A stretch of 64,000 bases of DNA from a virus: positions 1 to 64,000 of the IMG/VR virus record IMGVR_UViG_3300013104_000002, one strand, 5' to 3'. The position numbers were made by a program, and so were the translations under genes. Positions 60,473 through 64,000 of the stretch are shown here, piece by piece. The notes under the pieces are model-generated. The model saw only the letters and a list, made by a program, of their open reading frames with translations, was not told where the DNA came from and did not search any database. The stretch's first letter is position 1. Every line of letters starts with the position of its first letter.

Positions 60473-61147
60473 TTAATTTCCCTCGATAGAATTTGGATTA
60501 TTATCCTCTCTAATTTGTCTAGTTATCCCTAATTTCTCTAGTGTCATAGTTTTTACTACTTCTAATAATTTGTCAGGACATACGAACTCTTTACTCCAAT
60601 TTGATCGACAAACATCTTTTTCTGAACAACTTGAACAATCCTCTGCATTAATATTATCTATTGTAAGAACTGTTAAGTCTACACTATATATTTCTTCATC
60701 TGGGATATACAGATGATTATCCGATCCTAAATATAAGTAAACTTCTCCTTTTAATCTATATTTTCTATTTTTATTTCGACGATATTGTGTTTCATCTATA
60801 AATGCAAATCTATAATTACCATCTAATGATACAATATCTTTTATACTACTACCTAGCCTAGAGAATAGTAATTTAGGAAGAGGTTTTTTAGACTTCATTA
60901 AAGTATTGCAAAGTCTGAATTCTATTGAAGGACAGTTTTTGGTGTTGATTTTTTCAAATTCAAAGCAAGGTATATTAGTATAAATATTAGTGTCAGACAA
61001 TAAACTCCTTTCTCCCCATTTTTGAGATATTAAAAAAGTTGCCGAATCTTCCAGTAGTTTTAGTATAAATCTTCTAGGAATCCTGCTATCCTTATTATTG
61101 GTTCGAAATAAGTTGGTAACCTCAGATACTATTGTGTTTTTATCCAT
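60473..61147 (-). CDS. Ring/connector-like protein with Cys cluster, 224 aa
   Basis: First gene after promoter P8. DSRIPRRFILKLLEDSATFLISQKWGERSLL is a helical start; a CSSCSEKDVCRSNW cluster near 170-183 may bind metal. From position and resemblance it is probably a neck or ring protein of a crAss-like tail. Not a certain family match. Confidence 0.5.
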   Translation of the reverse strand: MDKNTIVSEVTNLFRTNNKDSRIPRRFILKLLEDSATFLISQKWGERSLLSDTNIYTNIPCFEFEKINTKNCPSIEFRLCNTLMKSKKPLPKLLFSRLGSSIKDIVSLDGNYRFAFIDETQYRRNKNRKYRLKGEVYLYLGSDNHLYIPDEEIYSVDLTVLTIDNINAEDCSSCSEKDVCRSNWSKEFVCPDKLLEVVKTMTLEKLGITRQIREDNNPNSIEGN

Positions 61148-61163
61148 TTTGTAGTAATTTAGG

Positions 61164-61195
61164 CAAAATTAATTATATAAAGTGTATTACACAAA
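61164..61195 (-). promoter_or_regulatory. Bacteroidetes-type promoter P8
   Basis: Minus strand TTTG (61195-61192), 20 bases beginning TGTAATA, TAATTTTG (61171-61164). Drives 61147 leftward to 51652. Confidence 0.65.
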
Positions 61196-61214
61196 TCTTT
61201 GAAACTTGTTGTAA

Positions 61215-61245
61215 TAAAAAATGCGGACATCTATTACATCCGCAT
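61215..61245 (-). terminator. Terminator after the 111-residue gene
   Basis: ATGCGGA pairs with TCCGCAT around an 11-base loop; on the minus strand TTTTTT follows. It ends the transcription of the fibre genes just before promoter P8. Confidence 0.8.
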
Positions 61246-61270
61246 TAAAACAAAAGTTATTTATTATCTA

Positions 61271-61606
61271 TTAACAAGGGTCTCCTTCGGGTTGTATTAG
61301 AGTAACATTACCATCAATAGGATAATTTACTGTTAAAAAATATCTAGGAGTGCCATCTATCCTTATATAATTATGAGGAATGGGTGTGGTTAGGGTAATA
61401 TCAGAATATACTGCCGTAACATCATATGGAAACGGAACACTTAAATCTCCCACATAGTATACACTTCCTCCTAAAGTAGGTGAATTTATTCCTACTACTC
61501 CGCCTGTACAAGCATATGTTCCATAATAGTATAGAGCTGTATTTATAGGTGGGGCGGGTTCTTGATTATTATTAGTCTTAAATATTAATTTTTTTATATT
61601 ATTCAT
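61271..61606 (-). CDS. Small virion-associated protein, 111 aa
   Basis: Pro-rich linker (NNQEPAPPINTA) then a beta-rich body ending EGDPC. Follows the repeat fibre protein by two bases. Probably a fibre accessory or capsid decoration; not recognised. Confidence 0.5.
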   Translation of the reverse strand: MNNIKKLIFKTNNNQEPAPPINTALYYYGTYACTGGVVGINSPTLGGSVYYVGDLSVPFPYDVTAVYSDITLTTPIPHNYIRIDGTPRYFLTVNYPIDGNVTLIQPEGDPC

Positions 61607-61608
61607 AA

Positions 61609-63054
61609 TTAAGCTTTTGTATTACCAAGTAAATCAAAGGCGTTAGTTGAACCAATTTGTTCAATTCCAACATGGAATCCTTGACCTTCTATTTTAAAAC
61701 CTACAGGATTAGAGATAGTAGTGGATGAACCCACTATTGTAACATCCGCTGTTCCTTTTTGGGTAATTCCTACAAAGAAGTTTTGAGGTAATCCTGCTGG
61801 GACAGTTATTGTTACTGGAGTTGACCCATTATTTACTTTAATACTATAATTGTTGTCTGCACTAGTTAGAGCATAACTAGTGGTTATAGCTTTTTGTAAA
61901 TTTACTGTTTCTATTACATAAGGTGAAGCAGTAGTTCCTGATCCTGTGACTGATGTAGTTGTTCCTGAATTAATTTTAGTCTCTGAGCCATCAGGGGCTG
62001 ACATTGTGTTATTAATAATATAAGGACTTCCAGCAGTACCAGATCCACTTATTGATATATTAGTTCCCGCATTAACTTTTGTCTCTGATCCATCAATTGT
62101 AGAAGATATAATATATGGAGATGCAATTGTTCCCAACCCAGACACACCAATATTAGTTCCTGGATTTATTTTTGTTTCAGAACCATCTGAACCTGTGGCG
62201 GTTATTATGTAAGGAGAGCCTGTTGTTCCGCTTCCTGATATACTTATATTTGTGCCAGCATTAATCTTTGTTTCGGAACCATCTATAACAGGTAAAACAT
62301 CTAATACCCATTTTTTGTTTACTAAAGACAAATCAGTAAAATTAGCAGAATAGTCTGCAAAATACTGAATACCTGTATTGTTTTTACTATCTCTAAATTT
62401 AGTAGTTTCATCAAAAAACATAAGTCCTACATACGGTTGGGCAGATCCGTCACCTATCCCTATATAAAGCCTTCCAAAGGTAGCTTCTGTTGCATCAACG
62501 CTAGATAGTGAGAGAAGAACTCCGTTAGGTTTATAAAAAATAAGATTTGAGTCATTTTCTAAGCTTACTAATGCATTTCCTGAAACAGAACCATCGTTAT
62601 TTATACTATCTTGAAATCCTACAACTGCTGCCAATCCCTCTACAAATTCAGTCAGGTTTCCTTCATCTATTGTTATATTTATTTCATTTGTTGATTGACT
62701 TAATAGTATAAGATTCCCTGATTTAGTCAAGGTTCTTAATTGTTTTTTACCTAAAAGACTTTCTCCTGAATAAATTTGAATTCCATTACCTATATTCTCC
62801 AATTGAAAATATCCTTGTATCTCTGAAAATTTGTTACAATTATAATCTACTATATTTTTTAAATTATCTGCAAGATTTATATTTTTTAGTACTACCGCTA
62901 CTCCGTTACATTGTATGTCATCTCCCTTATAGAGCACACATTCAGCACCAAGATCCGTAATAGGGCAGTCACAGTCAGTTTGTGGAGAACACTGACTACA
63001 TTGTGTATATGTTATAGTGGTATCTTGACATCCACAATTTCTATCATCTGACAT
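61609..63054 (-). CDS. Fibre-like protein with four tandem repeats, 481 aa
   Basis: Cys-rich N-terminus (CGCQ, QCSQCSPQTDCDCP), then four repeats of about 30 residues with DGSETKINAGTNISISGSGT-type sequence (258-382), then a beta-rich C-terminal domain (TITVPAGLPQNFFVGITQKG). The repeats resemble trimeric beta-helical fibre shafts. It is likely a tail or head fibre; the C-terminal domain is receptor-facing by analogy. Confidence 0.65.
   Translation of the reverse strand: MSDDRNCGCQDTTITYTQCSQCSPQTDCDCPITDLGAECVLYKGDDIQCNGVAVVLKNINLADNLKNIVDYNCNKFSEIQGYFQLENIGNGIQIYSGESLLGKKQLRTLTKSGNLILLSQSTNEINITIDEGNLTEFVEGLAAVVGFQDSINNDGSVSGNALVSLENDSNLIFYKPNGVLLSLSSVDATEATFGRLYIGIGDGSAQPYVGLMFFDETTKFRDSKNNTGIQYFADYSANFTDLSLVNKKWVLDVLPVIDGSETKINAGTNISISGSGTTGSPYIITATGSDGSETKINPGTNIGVSGLGTIASPYIISSTIDGSETKVNAGTNISISGSGTAGSPYIINNTMSAPDGSETKINSGTTTSVTGSGTTASPYVIETVNLQKAITTSYALTSADNNYSIKVNNGSTPVTITVPAGLPQNFFVGITQKGTADVTIVGSSTTISNPVGFKIEGQGFHVGIEQIGSTNAFDLLGNTKA
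61909..62283 (-). repeat. Four tandem ~90-base coding repeats in the fibre gene
   Basis: Repeat units at residues 258-288, 290-319, 321-350 and 355-382 share DGSETK-x-N-x-GT and SPYII. Units differ by several substitutions, so they are not a recent expansion. Confidence 0.75.
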
Positions 63055-63058
63055 AATT

Positions 63059-63283
63059 TTATAAATTATCTATTATTTCTTGTAAATTATCCACTTTATT
63101 TCTTAAAACTATCAATGCGGTATATATTGCTTGATTAAACTGTTCTTGTGTTGAGTTAGCTCCTAATCCTAGTTGAGAGTAGGTGTTTTCATCTATTACA
63201 CATTTAGTACTTTTACGATCCCCATTGCAATTGTCCTCTGATTGCACTACGTTTGTATAAGTCGGACATCCTGTTGTTGCCAT
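63059..63283 (-). CDS. Cys-rich fibre-accessory-like protein, 74 aa
   Basis: Short Cys-containing N-terminus (GCPTYTN, DNCNGDRKSTKC) then a helix (NKVDNLQEIIDNL). The layout resembles the start of the 481-residue fibre and the 143-residue neighbour, suggesting subunits of one appendage. Confidence 0.5.
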   Translation of the reverse strand: MATTGCPTYTNVVQSEDNCNGDRKSTKCVIDENTYSQLGLGANSTQEQFNQAIYTALIVLRNKVDNLQEIIDNL

Positions 63284-63294
63284 AATTTTTATTT

Positions 63295-63726
63295 TTAGGG
63301 TTGAGGTAGATTATCTAAAATTAATTGTAAAGTTTCTGCTAAGGTAGATGGAGAATCCCCGCAGTCATCCACTAGTCCATTAAAGTCAAGATTACAACTT
63401 TCTATGTTTTTACTACAAATATCTGTAGTTTCTAGTTCTGTTACTCTATCTTTTAATGCTATTATTTCTGCATCTATTTTTATAAAAGCATTTTTTACAA
63501 TAACCCTCCCTTCTGTGGTTTTTACATAGTTTAGTATACTATCTTCTAATGATTCTAAGTTAATTTCCTCCAGCTGATTGTAAATATCCTGAGTCGTTTC
63601 TTCTATAGATAGGGAACAATGATCAGATAATTCCGAAAATTTATTAACCTCTCCCTCGTATTCTACGCATGCACTAGGTTTTATCTCACCACATGTATGC
63701 TGTATTTTATTGCACTTATTTTCCAT
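63295..63726 (-). CDS. Cys-rich helical fibre-accessory-like protein, 143 aa
   Basis: Several Cys residues (NKCNKIQHTCGEIKPSAC, DHCSLS, DICSKNIESC, DDCGD) and coiled-coil-like helices (FIKIDAEIIALKDRVTELE). Related in layout to its two leftward neighbours. Role inferred. Confidence 0.5.
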   Translation of the reverse strand: MENKCNKIQHTCGEIKPSACVEYEGEVNKFSELSDHCSLSIEETTQDIYNQLEEINLESLEDSILNYVKTTEGRVIVKNAFIKIDAEIIALKDRVTELETTDICSKNIESCNLDFNGLVDDCGDSPSTLAETLQLILDNLPQP

Positions 63727-63747
63727 TTTAATTATTATAATTTATAC

Positions 63748-64000
63748 TTATGTAAAAAACGCTTCCGTAATAGTTATTGCAATTTTAAACATTCCTATGT
63801 CATTAGGATGTGATGCAACGCCTGAATTATTTACAGTATGCCAAACTAAGTCGTCTCCATAAACTTGTGCTCCAATAACACTTTTATTTATTGAAAGGTC
63901 TAACGAAGATAATGGTACATAAGGGCAATCTCTAGATAAAGAAGCGGCTTGCATTATTGAATCTTTAGTAGCACTAACCCAAAAATTACCTGTTGTAAAT
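63748..64000 (-). CDS. C-terminal part of a gene cut by the window edge
   Basis: The frame stays open from the ATG at 63954 to the end of the window (reading ...TTGNFWVSATKDSI before it), so the true start is beyond 64000 and 63954 is internal. The beta-rich end (FKIAITITEAF) fits a virion protein. No family recognised. Confidence 0.5.
   Translation of the reverse strand, partial: FTTGNFWVSATKDSIMQAASLSRDCPYVPLSSLDLSINKSVIGAQVYGDDLVWHTVNNSGVASHPNDIGMFKIAITITEAFFT

Noticed and set aside
61909-62283. CRISPR-like array
   Set aside because: The regular repeats are coding repeats of a fibre protein with no conserved direct repeat and unique spacers.
30000-64000. Terminase, portal and major capsid genes
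   Set aside because: None of the late proteins shows terminase ATPase motifs or a recognisable portal or capsid; they are probably beyond the right edge.
1-64000. Diversity-generating retroelement or integrase
   Set aside because: No reverse transcriptase, recombinase or template repeat was seen.

Overview
The window reads as part of a large, AT-rich, double-stranded DNA phage of a Bacteroidetes host, most likely a crAss-like podovirus or a close relative. Four observations point there. The large leftward virion genes resemble crAss-like ring, muzzle and cargo proteins. A primase of the BT4734/VirE-N type is present. Promoters match the Bacteroidetes form TTTG-N19/20-TAnnTTTG. Most starts have A-rich leaders without a Shine-Dalgarno sequence. 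Stop usage (TAA, TAG and TGA all end genes) fits the standard code. Terminase, portal and major capsid genes are not seen and are presumably outside the window; the last leftward gene is cut by the right edge.

Layout. (1) 1-19890, rightward: about 55 mostly tiny genes, very often joined by ATGA start/stop overlaps, plus larger replication and nucleic-acid genes: family A DNA polymerase (3533-5548), BT4734-like primase (9410-10321), HTH-metallophosphoesterase (13509-15098) and a PcfJ-like protein (16253-17341). Promoters lie at 5571, 6047 and 15173. A terminator lies at 15106, and a shared two-way terminator near 19924 faces the opposing genes. (2) 19939-27028, leftward early operon from a promoter at 27048-27079: a PD-(D/E)XK nuclease, NADAR, DUF551, DUF3307, SLOG, an AEP-like protein, an RlaP-type nucleotidyltransferase and many orphans, several visibly decayed. 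(3) 27121-64000, leftward virion module. It runs from Cys-rich fibre-like proteins and a repeat fibre at the right, through ring/connector-like proteins, a 2143-residue muzzle/adhesin-like protein and a lysozyme/double-metallopeptidase protein, to five very large internal (cargo/ejection-like) proteins. The last of these carries an ADP-ribosyltransferase-like domain. Promoters at 61164, 51620, 43560 and 33555 divide this module into transcription units.

How it fits together. The early rightward genes replicate DNA and probably subvert the host. The leftward early operon holds nucleotide, ADP-ribose and RNA-repair type genes. The late module builds the tail, cell-wall entry apparatus and ejected proteins. 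Two homing endonuclease genes (46958-48232 and 59374-60471) have invaded the late module; the first appears to have cut off the last 14-15 codons of the neighbouring lysozyme/peptidase gene. Many small early genes show frameshifts, premature stops or a lost ATG, whereas the multi-kilobase late genes are intact.
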